From positions 1-38,359 of the IMG/VR virus record IMGVR_UViG_3300033144_006803: 38,359 nt of DNA; one strand, written 5' to 3'. The position numbers and the translations under genes were made by a program. This DNA is from a virus. Below the pieces are notes generated by a model. That model was not told where the DNA came from, searched no databases, and worked only from the letters and a program-made list of their open reading frames with translations. Of the stretch, positions 8,467 to 15,527 are shown piece by piece. The stretch's first letter is position 1; each line of letters begins with the position of its first letter.

Positions 8467-8663
8467 TGAGAGTTGAGAAGACGTACACGAAGGGCGAGTC
8501 GCTCGGGTTCAAAGTCAACGGGCAAGTATGGCGCGCGGTCTACGTTCGCGCGCTTCGAGTCGGGTCGAACGTATGGGCGCACGAGGTCGAACTCTCGGCG
8601 AGTGGTCGCCGGGTCGTCGCGACGCCGCGCCGGGTCGTCGAACTGAAAGGGGTCGAGGCATGA
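8466..8663 (+). CDS. Hypothetical basic early protein, 65 aa
   Basis: Small, basic and beta-rich (GFKVNGQVWRAVYVRALRVG), without Cys or membrane helix. It overlaps both neighbours (ATG at 8466 on the upstream stop; its own stop overlaps ATG 8660). Codon use matches its neighbours, which supports it as real. No function can be given. Confidence 0.65.
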   Translation: MRVEKTYTKGESLGFKVNGQVWRAVYVRALRVGSNVWAHEVELSASGRRVVATPRRVVELKGVEA

Positions 8664-8893
8664 AGAGCATGACGGTCATCACGGTCGAAGAGGCGAGCGA
8701 CTTCACGGTCATCACGAACGCCGAAGAGCGCGGCGAGTTCGAGGGGTACGCGTACGACGTTTACGGTCGCGACGGGCGTTGCATCGGCGGCGGGTTCGTG
8801 TACGACCTCGGGCAAGGTGGCGACGGGCTCGCGGTCGCGCTCGGCCGCCGGGTCGCCGAGACGCACCTCGCGAAGAAAGCGGGGGGCGAGTGA
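8660..8893 (+). CDS. Hypothetical early protein, 77 aa
   Basis: Start ATG 8660 is preceded by GAAAGGGGTCGAGGC and overlaps the upstream stop. The product starts MKSMTVITVEEASDFTVITN and has a central strand pair (YDVYGRDGRCIGGGFVYDLG) with a C-terminal helix. A longer in-frame form would begin at 8528 but would cover the upstream gene, so I reject it. No family recognised. Confidence 0.65.
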   Translation: MKSMTVITVEEASDFTVITNAEERGEFEGYAYDVYGRDGRCIGGGFVYDLGQGGDGLAVALGRRVAETHLAKKAGGE

Positions 8894-9105
8894 TGAGAGC
8901 GGCAACGGTCAAGCAATTCAAGGAGTGGTTGAGTGAGGCCGCGCCGAAAGGTCGCTCGATGAGAGAGTACGTCGAGAAGTTCGGCGGGCTCTCGCCTCGC
9001 GAGATGATAGCGCGAGCGAGCGACGAGAAGTTCGAGGTCGAGGTCAAGTTCACGGGCAACAAACACCGCGCGAGAATGTACGCGCGAGAAAGCGGGCGGT
9101 CATGA
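8893..9105 (+). CDS. Hypothetical early basic protein, 70 aa
   Basis: ATG 8893 overlaps the upstream TGA. The protein is mostly helical and basic (MRAATVKQFKEWLSEAAPKG; GLSPREMIARASDEKFEVEV; a Lys/Arg-rich end), which would suit nucleic acid binding, but no motif confirms that. Stop overlaps the next ATG at 9102. Confidence 0.65.
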   Translation: MRAATVKQFKEWLSEAAPKGRSMREYVEKFGGLSPREMIARASDEKFEVEVKFTGNKHRARMYARESGRS

Positions 9106-9548
9106 AGGTACTCACGAAACTCGTCGACGGGCAAGCGAGCATCGCACTCGGGGGCGGGTACGTCGTAAGCATCATTCCCGACTCACCGGCGGCGTCACGC
9201 GACGCGAAGGGCAAGGGCGAAGTCACGACGGCCGCGCTCGTCGACGTCGCGGTGGTACTCATCGACGAGGTCGCCGACACCGAAGAGTTCGTCGACGTTC
9301 GCACGCTCGGGCTCGAAGAGTACGGGCACACGTACAACGACGCGACCGCGCGCTTCGCCGGGGGCGAAGAGGTCGGTCACATCATCGCGGCCGTCACTCG
9401 GCTCGCCGTCGCGAAGCGCAAGCGCGACGACCTCGCCCGCGTGCGCTCGGCGTTGAGTTCGTCGTCGTGCTCGAAGACGCGCGCGGTTCGCGCGTCGCTC
9501 GACAGGCTCGCGCGTGACGCGGGCGTCGAGGCCGACCCCGAGGCGTAA
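9102..9548 (+). CDS. Hypothetical early protein, 148 aa
   Basis: A soluble alpha/beta protein with an N-terminal strand hairpin (SIALGGGYVVSIIPD), a central hydrophobic core and a basic, Ser-rich C-terminal helix pair (KRKRDDLARVRSALSSSSCS). No known family or catalytic motif. It ends the P1 operon, followed 11 bp later by a hairpin. Confidence 0.7.
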   Translation: MKVLTKLVDGQASIALGGGYVVSIIPDSPAASRDAKGKGEVTTAALVDVAVVLIDEVADTEEFVDVRTLGLEEYGHTYNDATARFAGGEEVGHIIAAVTRLAVAKRKRDDLARVRSALSSSSCSKTRAVRASLDRLARDAGVEADPEA

Positions 9549-9559
9549 CAGCCCTCAAG

Positions 9560-9590
9560 GCGGGCGATTCTCACCGAGAGGGTCGCCCGC
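9560..9590 (+). terminator. Hairpin at the end of the P1 operon
   Basis: Perfect 8-bp stem GCGGGCGA / TCGCCCGC around a 15-nt loop, followed by a mixed pyrimidine tract (CTCTTTGCCCCTCTTC) rather than a clean T run. Its position just before promoter P2 supports a terminator, probably weaker than that at 7550. Confidence 0.6.
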
Positions 9591-9646
9591 AACTCTTTGC
9601 CCCTCTTCACGATACAAACTCTTTTTACTTTTATTTCATTTGGGGG

Positions 9647-9675
9647 TTGACATCATGACGTCATGAGTGTATAAT
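9647..9675 (+). promoter_or_regulatory. Early promoter P2 with perfect 14-bp operator dyad
   Basis: TTGACA (9647-9652) and TATAAT (9670-9675) are 17 bp apart, a full consensus. The spacer holds TCATGACGTCATGA (9653-9666), a perfect 14-bp inverted repeat. A T-rich tract lies upstream (9618-9640). It drives the ArdC-like gene. Confidence 0.93.
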
Positions 9676-9696
9676 GTAATTAGCAATCAAGAAGAC

Positions 9697-9707
9697 GCCG
9701 GGAAGGC
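9697..9707 (+). promoter_or_regulatory. P2 leader hairpin with GGGAA loop
   Basis: GCC-GGGAA-GGC in the leader, inside the AGACGCCGGG box shared with P1 and P3, about 20 nt downstream of the -10 box. Confidence 0.5.
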
Positions 9708-9734
9708 ACACACTCAAGCGACGGGGGTCGAGAG

Positions 9735-10661
9735 ATGACGAAGGCAAAGAAGAGTTGGAAGAAGATGACGAAGGCCGAGAAAGACGCTTACCGCATCGAG
9801 CGTGACGCCGAGAATAAAGACCGCATGAACGAAGCGCTCGCGAAGGTGCTCGACAAACTCGAAAGCGGCGACCCGCTCAACTACATCAAGAACACTATCG
9901 ACGTGCCCGAGGGCGTCAAGTTGCCGCCGTGTTGGGGGTACTCGTTCCTCAACCGTCTCATCATCGCGGCGAACGGCACGAGCGACGCGCGCACATTCAA
10001 ACAGTGGCGCGACGTCGGGCGCAAGGTCATCAAGGGCGAGCGCGCTCACATCTTCGTGTACGAGCCGGTGACCATTCTCAAGAAGGTCGACGATGAGTCG
10101 ACGACCTTCAAGCCGATAGTAAAAGACGACGGCATTTATCGCGCTATCGTCATCGGGTTCAAACTCTCGGCGCGCTTCGCTATCGAACAGACCGACGGCG
10201 ACCCGGTTGACACGCCGGTCGCGACCGTTCCCGAGTTCCCGATGATTGAAGTCGCCCGCCGCATGGGGCTCACGATTGAGGCGTCGTTCTTCGCCGGTCG
10301 CGAGTACGGCTCATACTCACCCGCCGACGAGCGCATCATTCTCAAGTCAACCGACGCGACGACGTTCTACCACGAAGTCGGTCATCACCTTCACGGCGCG
10401 ATGCTCAAGGCCGAGGGCAAGTCGCTCGTGCTCGGGCAAGACGAAGAGCAAGAGATAATTGCCGAACTCATCGGCGGGTGCCTTGCGAACATCAACGGTG
10501 TCGCATGGAAGACCGAGAACATCGCCGCATACATCAAGAATTACAACGGCGACACGAAGAGAGTCACGTACCTCTTCCCGGTCGTCGAGGCCGCGATAAA
10601 TCTCTTCACCGAGAAGGCCGAAGAGTTCGGGCTCATCGAGCACGACGAGGCGGCCGCGTAG
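9735..10661 (+). CDS. ArdC-like antirestriction protein (ssDNA-binding domain plus zincin)
   Basis: The 308-aa protein has the ArdC layout. The N-terminal domain (about 25-160) contains a PCWGYSFLNRLI segment and a TFKQWRDVGRKVIKGERAHI stretch, as in ArdC ssDNA-binding domains. The C-terminal domain is metallopeptidase-like with FYHEVGHH (H213, E214, H217) and a later acidic helix EEQEIIAELIGG giving E244 as likely third ligand. ArdC proteins of plasmids and phages protect incoming DNA against host restriction. It is alone behind promoter P2, fitting immediate early expression. The start has GGGGGTCG upstream. The function is inferred from domain order. Confidence 0.85.
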   Translation: MTKAKKSWKKMTKAEKDAYRIERDAENKDRMNEALAKVLDKLESGDPLNYIKNTIDVPEGVKLPPCWGYSFLNRLIIAANGTSDARTFKQWRDVGRKVIKGERAHIFVYEPVTILKKVDDESTTFKPIVKDDGIYRAIVIGFKLSARFAIEQTDGDPVDTPVATVPEFPMIEVARRMGLTIEASFFAGREYGSYSPADERIILKSTDATTFYHEVGHHLHGAMLKAEGKSLVLGQDEEQEIIAELIGGCLANINGVAWKTENIAAYIKNYNGDTKRVTYLFPVVEAAINLFTEKAEEFGLIEHDEAAA

Positions 10662-10679
10662 TCGACAGGATAAAAGACA

Positions 10680-10702
10680 GGGGGCGCGAGAGTCGTGCCC
10701 CC
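10680..10702 (+). other. Intercistronic hairpin after the ArdC-like gene
   Basis: GGGGGC / GCCCCC stem with an 11-nt loop, 19 bp after the stop and just before a GAAAGGGGTCACG ribosome binding site. No T-tract. Confidence 0.55.
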
Positions 10703-10729
10703 GACACCGAACGAGAAAGGGGTCACGAA

Positions 10730-11467
10730 ATGAAAAAGGATTACACACTCATCAAGGGCGGCGACTTCGCGAAGACGGTCGAGGTCACGAAGAGCGAGGT
10801 CAACGAGCACGGTCACACCGAGCGCGTCACGAGCAAAGTCAACTTCAAGTTCACCGGCGGCAAATACTCGCGGTATTATCGCCGGGTCGACGAGTGGGCA
10901 ATCGACGCCGACGACGGTGCGCGGTACTTCAACAATGACGAGTGGTATGTCGCGAAGGGCGGGCACACCGTCGCCGGGGGCATCATCGAGTATTGCAAGA
11001 GAGACAACCTCTCGCCGCACCCGGTCGCGGTCGAGTGGCGCGAGTCGCTTCGCGGGTATCGGGTCGAGTTCGTGTTCACGTACGGCGGCAACGACGACGA
11101 CACGCCGACGCTCGTCGCGAACGTGCTCACGCGCGACGGCCGCAAGTGGTCGCCCGTCGCGACGCTCAAGACAGGCGTCGAGATGAAGGCATGCTCGCCC
11201 GCATACGAGCACGAGTTCAAGGGCAACGAGTTCGCGAAACTCATCGCCGCCGAGGTCGCGAAGCACGAGACGCGCAAGCGATACCTCGTTGCCGAAGACG
11301 CGAGCGACCTCGGCGTCATCGTCTTCGACGGCGAGACGAACTTCGTCGTCGCGACGTTTCACTATGAGCACACGCGCACGAGTCGCACGAAGACCGACGC
11401 GAGTCGCCGCGCTCATCACTTCGCGAGCCTCATGAACACGACGCCGCACATCGCCGTCGCGAAGTAA
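10730..11467 (+). CDS. Hypothetical early protein, 245 aa
   Basis: A large soluble, charged protein beginning MKKDYTLIKGGDFAKTVEVT with many strand-forming stretches (YRVEFVFTYGGNDDDTPTLV; YLVAEDASDLGVIVFDG) and a basic end. No recognisable catalytic motif. ATG 10730 is preceded by GAAAGGGGTCACGAA. A longer in-frame version from 10478 would overlap the ArdC-like gene and is rejected. Co-transcription with the ArdC-like gene suggests a possible role in early host takeover, which is inference only. Confidence 0.7.
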   Translation: MKKDYTLIKGGDFAKTVEVTKSEVNEHGHTERVTSKVNFKFTGGKYSRYYRRVDEWAIDADDGARYFNNDEWYVAKGGHTVAGGIIEYCKRDNLSPHPVAVEWRESLRGYRVEFVFTYGGNDDDTPTLVANVLTRDGRKWSPVATLKTGVEMKACSPAYEHEFKGNEFAKLIAAEVAKHETRKRYLVAEDASDLGVIVFDGETNFVVATFHYEHTRTSRTKTDASRRAHHFASLMNTTPHIAVAK

Positions 11468-11479
11468 CTCACACGAACC

Positions 11480-11504
11480 GAGGGCGGGCACCTCGCTCGC
11501 CCTC
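11480..11504 (+). other. Intercistronic hairpin before the 11520 gene
   Basis: GAGGGCG / CGCCCTC stem with an 11-nt loop, immediately before GAAAGGGGTCACG and the ATG. Same position as the hairpins at other early junctions. Confidence 0.5.
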
Positions 11505-11519
11505 ACGAAAGGGGTCACG

Positions 11520-12029
11520 ATGATAGTCAAGTTTATATACGCATCAAGAGAGGCATACCGCCGCGAGTCGTGCGGGCTCGCCGAGAAGTTCAAGGGCACA
11601 ACGATGACGGTCGTCGAGCATCACGAAGAGCCGGTCGACGTATCGGTCGCCGACTACATGCTCGACTCGGTCGGCACGGTCACGGTCGCCGGGGTCGCGA
11701 GCATACCGCGAGCGCACGCGGGCGAGTTCCTCGTCGAAGACAGGGGCGGGCACTATCGCGTCTTCCGTTCGTTTGCCGGGTTCACGGTCGAGGCCGGGGC
11801 ACCGCCCGAGGCCGAGCCCCCCGCGCCGAAGTACCCGGTCGAAGTCTTCGCGAACGGCGAGCGCTTGCACGTCGACCTCGACGTCGACCCGGTCGGCGAC
11901 TTTTATGACGACGACTATCGCGGCGACAAGCAACGCGAGGCCGTGCGCGAGGGGATACGCTCGGCGGTCGCCGCGCTGTATCCCGGTACGATTACCGTCG
12001 CGCTTCCCGGCGAACTTCCCGAGGGGTGA
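11520..12029 (+). CDS. Hypothetical early protein, 169 aa
   Basis: Begins MIVKFIYASREAYRRESCGL, then strand-rich segments, a proline-rich linker at about residues 97-108 (PPEAEPPAPKYP), and an acidic C-terminal domain (LHVDLDVDPVGDFYDDDYRG). The linker suggests two domains. No family recognised. It is the last gene before the terminator at 12049-12089. Confidence 0.65.
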   Translation: MIVKFIYASREAYRRESCGLAEKFKGTTMTVVEHHEEPVDVSVADYMLDSVGTVTVAGVASIPRAHAGEFLVEDRGGHYRVFRSFAGFTVEAGAPPEAEPPAPKYPVEVFANGERLHVDLDVDPVGDFYDDDYRGDKQREAVREGIRSAVAALYPGTITVALPGELPEG

Positions 12030-12048
12030 ACGCCGAGAGGCCGCGACA

Positions 12049-12089
12049 GTAAAGGGCGAACCCCGCCTCGCGCGGGGTTTTTCCTTTAC
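12049..12089 (+). terminator. Rho-independent terminator before P3
   Basis: Inner stem AACCCCGC (12059-12066) with GCGGGGTT (12072-12079), 5-nt loop, running into TTTTT (12078-12082). An outer stem GTAAAGG / CCTTTAC (12049-12055 with 12083-12089) can close around it. Separates the P2 and P3 operons. Confidence 0.85.
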
Positions 12090-12141
12090 CGCCGGGCTTT
12101 TCGGGGGGTCAAAATAAATCTTTTTATTTTCCCTTTACCCC

Positions 12142-12170
12142 TTGACATCATGACGTCATGAGTGTATACT
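12142..12170 (+). promoter_or_regulatory. Early promoter P3 with perfect 14-bp operator dyad
   Basis: TTGACA (12142-12147), 17-bp spacer, TATACT (12165-12170). The dyad TCATGACGTCATGA occupies 12148-12161, exactly as in P2. A T/A-rich tract lies upstream (12110-12135). The bases just after the -10 (TGTGTGAAGGTCAAGTAAG) are identical to those after P4. Confidence 0.93.
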
Positions 12171-12196
12171 ATGTGTGAAGGTCAAGTAAGAGAGAC

Positions 12197-12208
12197 GCCG
12201 GGGACGGC
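12197..12208 (+). promoter_or_regulatory. P3 leader hairpin with GGGA loop
   Basis: GCCG-GGGA-CGGC, a 4-bp stem with the same loop as in P1 and P4. The added G-C pair relative to P1 keeps pairing. Confidence 0.55.
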
Positions 12209-12229
12209 ACAACAGAAAAGGGGTTCGAG

Positions 12230-13264
12230 ATGAGAAACGGAACGACAAAGACGACGACGCACAACGGCAACGGGTTCGACTTCGACATCACAACGACGAA
12301 GAGGGTCAACCCCGACGGCACGCACGCCGGGTACATGCTCGCGATTGAACGCACCGACGTCATGCACATGCTCGTCGAGGGCAAACTCATCATGCGGCTC
12401 ACCCGCGACGAGGTCGTCGAGCACGGCAAGGTCATCTTGAAGAACAGCAACATCGTCACCCGCAATTGCGCGAGGCTCGACGGCACCCGTCGCGTCGTCA
12501 TTATCTTCGTCGTCGCGAAAGTCAATCACGCGAACGAAGTCATCGGGTTCGACTACGCCGTCGACCATAAGGGCGAGCCGGTCATCACGAGGGGCATGAC
12601 CGCCGAGACGGACATCGAGCGAGTCGTCGACATCGCGCACAACGACGCGAGCGACTACTTCGGCAAGTGCATCGACATCGACCCCGCGATGCTCAAGGGC
12701 ACGGCGGTACACACCGAGGTCGTCACGCTCGACGCACGCAACTACAACGGCGCGGTCGCCGGGCTCGACCTTCGGCTCGCTTACGCGACCGAGAAGTACA
12801 ACGCGCTCACCGAAGAGGTCGCCGCGCTTCGCGAGATTGAGAAGGCGCACCCGGTCACGCGCAACCCCGAGCGCATCAAGTCGCTCAAGGTCGAGGCCGA
12901 GGCGTGGGCTCACGAGGTCGCGACAATCGACGCCGCCCTCGGGTTCATCAAAGACACGGTCGACGCGAAGGGCGACAAGGTCGAGGTCGAGAGGGGCACG
13001 GCCGACACGCTCATCGCGAAGAGCAAGGCGGCCGACCGCGCCGAGTCGCTCGCACGCGCTCGCATCGAAGACTTGAACGCGCACCTCGACAAGATTGTCA
13101 TGACGCTCGACTCGCTTCGCGAAGACAAGGCCGCCATCAAGGGCAAGGCCGCGAAGTTGACCGTCGCCGCTCGCATGACCGAACTCAAACAACTCGCCGC
13201 CGACAAGCGCGCCGAGTGTGCAATCCTGAAGAGCATCGTCGCCGAGATTACCGGCCGCAAGTAA
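12230..13264 (+). CDS. Hypothetical early protein with C-terminal coiled coil, 344 aa
   Basis: The N-terminal half (about 1-165) is strand-rich (HMLVEGKLIMRLTRDEVVEH; RRVVIIFVVAKVNHANEV). The C-terminal half (about 180-340) is almost entirely helical with heptad-like repeats and many Glu, Ala and Lys residues, predicted as coiled coil. No membrane segment and no enzyme motif. The arrangement suggests an oligomeric structural or inhibitory protein, but the function is unknown. Ribosome binding site AAAAGGGGTTCGAG. Confidence 0.7.
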   Translation: MRNGTTKTTTHNGNGFDFDITTTKRVNPDGTHAGYMLAIERTDVMHMLVEGKLIMRLTRDEVVEHGKVILKNSNIVTRNCARLDGTRRVVIIFVVAKVNHANEVIGFDYAVDHKGEPVITRGMTAETDIERVVDIAHNDASDYFGKCIDIDPAMLKGTAVHTEVVTLDARNYNGAVAGLDLRLAYATEKYNALTEEVAALREIEKAHPVTRNPERIKSLKVEAEAWAHEVATIDAALGFIKDTVDAKGDKVEVERGTADTLIAKSKAADRAESLARARIEDLNAHLDKIVMTLDSLREDKAAIKGKAAKLTVAARMTELKQLAADKRAECAILKSIVAEITGRK

Positions 13265-13281
13265 ACACGAACACGAGACGA

Positions 13282-13306
13282 GGCCGGGGGTCACGAGCCC
13301 CCGGCC
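13282..13306 (+). other. Intercistronic hairpin before the winged-HTH gene
   Basis: Perfect 9-bp stem GGCCGGGGG / CCCCCGGCC with a 7-nt loop, followed by GGGAAAGGTCGAACGATG. One of the strongest stems in the window; no T-tract follows. Confidence 0.7.
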
Positions 13307-13321
13307 GGGAAAGGTCGAACG

Positions 13322-13615
13322 ATGACACTCGAAGACTTAAAACGCAACGCGCTTTCCATTATCGCCGACGAGATGAGAAGCCCCGGCGGCGCGACGGGTC
13401 GCTTCATCGCCGAAGAACTCGGCGAAGACCCCGCAAGGGTTCGCCGGGTGTGCAAGGCGCTCGCCGCCGAGGGTCGCATCACCGCGACGCCGCGCAAGCG
13501 ATACGACCGGCAAGAGATACGTTCGGGCTTTCCTCAATTCGGCGGCGCGGGCGTCGTGCTTCGCCGGTTCTACGTGTACGAGATTGCCCCCGAAAATAAA
13601 AATGAAAAAAGATGA
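13322..13615 (+). CDS. Winged helix-turn-helix DNA-binding protein
   Basis: The 97-aa protein fits a small winged helix: first helix LEDLKRNALSIIADEM, second TGRFIAEELGE, recognition helix DPARVRRVCKALAAEG, then wing strands RITATPRKRYDR. It resembles phage and archaeal wHTH regulators. Promoter P4 lies 8 bp after its stop. It is one of three candidates to bind the operator dyads in P1-P4; the others are at 15528 and 20582. The DNA target is inferred. Confidence 0.7.
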   Translation: MTLEDLKRNALSIIADEMRSPGGATGRFIAEELGEDPARVRRVCKALAAEGRITATPRKRYDRQEIRSGFPQFGGAGVVLRRFYVYEIAPENKNEKR

Positions 13616-13623
13616 GATACCTC

Positions 13624-13652
13624 TTGACATCATGACGTCACCCGTGTATACT
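13624..13652 (+). promoter_or_regulatory. Early promoter P4 with degenerate operator
   Basis: TTGACA (13624-13629), 17-bp spacer, TATACT (13647-13652). The spacer has TCATGACGTCA followed by CCC, so the right end of the dyad is lost. The upstream tract is A-rich (13595-13612) and overlaps the end of the winged-HTH gene. The altered half-site suggests weaker or different repression. Confidence 0.9.
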
Positions 13653-13677
13653 ATGTGTGAAGGTCAAGTAAGAGGTC

Positions 13678-13689
13678 GCTCGGGAGAGC
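13678..13689 (+). promoter_or_regulatory. P4 leader hairpin with GGGA loop
   Basis: GCTC-GGGA-GAGC: the loop is the same as in P1 and P3, but the stem sequence differs with pairing preserved. This compensation is the best evidence that the hairpin is functional. Confidence 0.6.
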
Positions 13690-13711
13690 AAGAAAGAAAG
13701 AGGGTTTTGAC

Positions 13712-14008
13712 ATGAGACGCGAAGAGACAAAAAAGATGAAGGCCGAAGTCGAGAAAGCAATCGCCGAGATGAAGAGCGCGCGCGACAGGCTCGTCAAGGT
13801 GTGCGGCGAGATTGGCGACCGCGCCGACAAAGAAGACGGCGGCGAGAACTGGAGTGGCGCGATGTTCGACCGTGCCGAGTTCAAGGTCATCGAGTACACG
13901 AAGGCAATCAACAATCTCACGCGCGCAAACAATAGCGCGTTCGGCGGGCTCTTTCACTTGACGACGAGCGTCACCGACGAGTTCGACACGCACATCATCA
14001 AATACTAA
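13712..14008 (+). CDS. Hypothetical helical early protein, 98 aa
   Basis: Starts MRREETKKMKAEVEKAIAEM and is almost wholly helical and highly charged in its first half. It is the first gene after P4, with AGAGGG upstream of the ATG. No recognised family; helical charged proteins of this size are often host-protein inhibitors or small binding proteins, but nothing here shows that. Confidence 0.65.
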   Translation: MRREETKKMKAEVEKAIAEMKSARDRLVKVCGEIGDRADKEDGGENWSGAMFDRAEFKVIEYTKAINNLTRANNSAFGGLFHLTTSVTDEFDTHIIKY

Positions 14009-14026
14009 TCGGTCACACGAAAACAA

Positions 14027-14047
14027 GGGGGGCGCGAGTCGCCCCCC
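14027..14047 (+). other. Intercistronic hairpin before the 14065 gene
   Basis: Perfect 8-bp stem GGGGGGCG / CGCCCCCC with a 5-nt loop, directly before GAGAGGGGTCGAACGACATG. No T-tract. Confidence 0.7.
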
Positions 14048-14064
14048 GAGAGGGGTCGAACGAC

Positions 14065-15000
14065 ATGAAGGCAATAGTCATTAAGAGACAGAAAGTTCAC
14101 GGCGGCACAACGTACGACTCACTCGTCGCGCTCGGGTACACTCGCGACGACGACCTTGCAATCGCAAGAGACGTGGCCGCGATGATAGTGACCCGCCTCG
14201 CCGCGAACGATGACAGCGCGCCGACCTTCGAGGTCGAGTTCGCGACCGAGCACGTCGACCTCGTCGAGTTCCCGCTCGGTGACATCGAGAGCATCGGCAA
14301 CGTGTCGCTTTGGGCTTTCCCCGAGACGGTCGGCACGAGCGGCGACACGAAGGTCGCGATGCTCACGGTCGACGGCGGCCTCGTACCGGTCGCGCTCTTC
14401 ACTCGTTGGGCGACGCTCGAAAAACTCGGGCTCACCTTCAAGGCCGAGGCCGATGTTTATTACACGGGCGAGTTCGCCGGGGCTTACATCATACGCACCC
14501 GGCTCGCCGAAGCATACGCCGCCGGACATCGCCCGGCGTTCGCGACCGGCGACCTCGTCGCCGTCAAGCGCGGCGGGTCGATAAACGCGGGCACGCGCGG
14601 CGCGTTCCATTGTTGGAAAGAGGGACAGGTCGCGAGGGTCGAGTCAATCATGTGCTCGCCTCTCGTCGAAGGCGAGGCCGCGCGGTTCTGTTACTTCATC
14701 AAACTCACCGACGACAAACGAAAGCGCGATTACTTCTCGCGCAACGAAGACCGCCTCGGCGCCGTGCCCGAGGGCGCGAGCATCGGCGACGTCGTCGACG
14801 AGAAGGTCGTGTTGACTCTCGAAGAGAAGGTCGCGAAGTTCGTCTCGCTCATCGACAAGGGCATCGCTCGCGTCGAGCCGAGACTCGACGAGGCGCGGTC
14901 GCCGAACAGTGAGTCGTATTTGAGGGGCAAGTATGACGCGCTCTTGACGGTGCGCGAGTGCCTCGAAGGGTTCGCGCTTGCCGAGCGTGTTGGGGATTAG
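14065..15000 (+). CDS. Hypothetical early protein, 311 aa
   Basis: A mixed alpha/beta soluble protein with no recognised domain. Residues about 1-120 include FEVEFATEHVDLVEFPLGD. Residues about 165-225 are strand-rich with a DLVAVKRGGSINAGTRGAFH stretch, which could be a small SH3-like barrel. The C-terminal quarter is helical and ends with a DALLTVRECLEGFALAERVG helix. ATG is preceded by GAGGGGTCGAACGAC. Function unknown. Confidence 0.65.
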   Translation: MKAIVIKRQKVHGGTTYDSLVALGYTRDDDLAIARDVAAMIVTRLAANDDSAPTFEVEFATEHVDLVEFPLGDIESIGNVSLWAFPETVGTSGDTKVAMLTVDGGLVPVALFTRWATLEKLGLTFKAEADVYYTGEFAGAYIIRTRLAEAYAAGHRPAFATGDLVAVKRGGSINAGTRGAFHCWKEGQVARVESIMCSPLVEGEAARFCYFIKLTDDKRKRDYFSRNEDRLGAVPEGASIGDVVDEKVVLTLEEKVAKFVSLIDKGIARVEPRLDEARSPNSESYLRGKYDALLTVRECLEGFALAERVGD

Positions 15001-15101
15001 AAGAGAACGAGAACGGGCGGCCGGGTTCTTTACCTTCACGCCCTCGCGAGTACCGGCCGACCCGAACCCCTCTTGCTCGCGGGGGCACTTGATACAAAAG
15101 C

Positions 15102-15135
15102 GCGACCCCGGTCGCGAGGTGCAAACCGGGGTCGC
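15102..15135 (+). terminator. Strong hairpin between 15000 and 15188
   Basis: Perfect 11-bp stem GCGACCCCGGT / ACCGGGGTCGC around a 12-nt loop, followed by TTTC. A possible partial terminator in the 187-bp gap after the 311-aa gene. Earlier in the same gap CGGCCGG and CCGGCCG can pair across a longer loop. Confidence 0.6.
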
Positions 15136-15187
15136 TTTCAAGGTCGAACGATAGCGAACGATTACACGAACCGAAGGGGCTGTCAAG

Positions 15188-15523
15188 ATGAAAAAGTATT
15201 CGATACCGGCAAGGCTCTCGGCGGGCGACGACGTCATCGCGCTCACGCCGAACGGCGACATCGTTGCGGGCGTCATCACCGAGACGGGGCGAGCGGCGCC
15301 GGTGCATTATGTGAGGCTTGAGGGCGGGCACTCGTTCCGGCTCGCCGAGAGGCGGTTGCGTCGCCCGGTGCCCGAGGTCGACAGGCTTCGCGACATGCTC
15401 GGCGAGGCCGAAGAGGTCTTGCGGCTCGCCGAGGTGCGGGTCGATGAGATGGAAGTCGCCGAGCAAATCTCACTCGTGCGCGAGAGCATCATCAAAGAAC
15501 TCGAAGCAACTGAAGGGGGGTAA
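15188..15523 (+). CDS. Hypothetical protein with SH3-like N-terminus, 111 aa
   Basis: The first 60 residues (PARLSAGDDVIALTPNGDIV...; VHYVRLEGGHSFRLAERRLR) alternate short strands and turns in a way that suggests a small beta barrel. The rest is a charged helix pair ending SLVRESIIKELEATEGG. It precedes the ribbon-helix-helix gene by 4 bp and is probably co-translated with it. An antitoxin-like or adaptor role is possible but unsupported. Confidence 0.6.
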   Translation: MKKYSIPARLSAGDDVIALTPNGDIVAGVITETGRAAPVHYVRLEGGHSFRLAERRLRRPVPEVDRLRDMLGEAEEVLRLAEVRVDEMEVAEQISLVRESIIKELEATEGG

Positions 15524-15527
15524 GACG

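Noticed and set aside
10541-13294. Reverse-strand ORFs of 352 and 370 codons in the early region
   Set aside because: Opposite convincing + strand genes with their own promoters and ribosome binding sites; the translations are Asp/Arg/Val-rich repeats typical of shadow frames.
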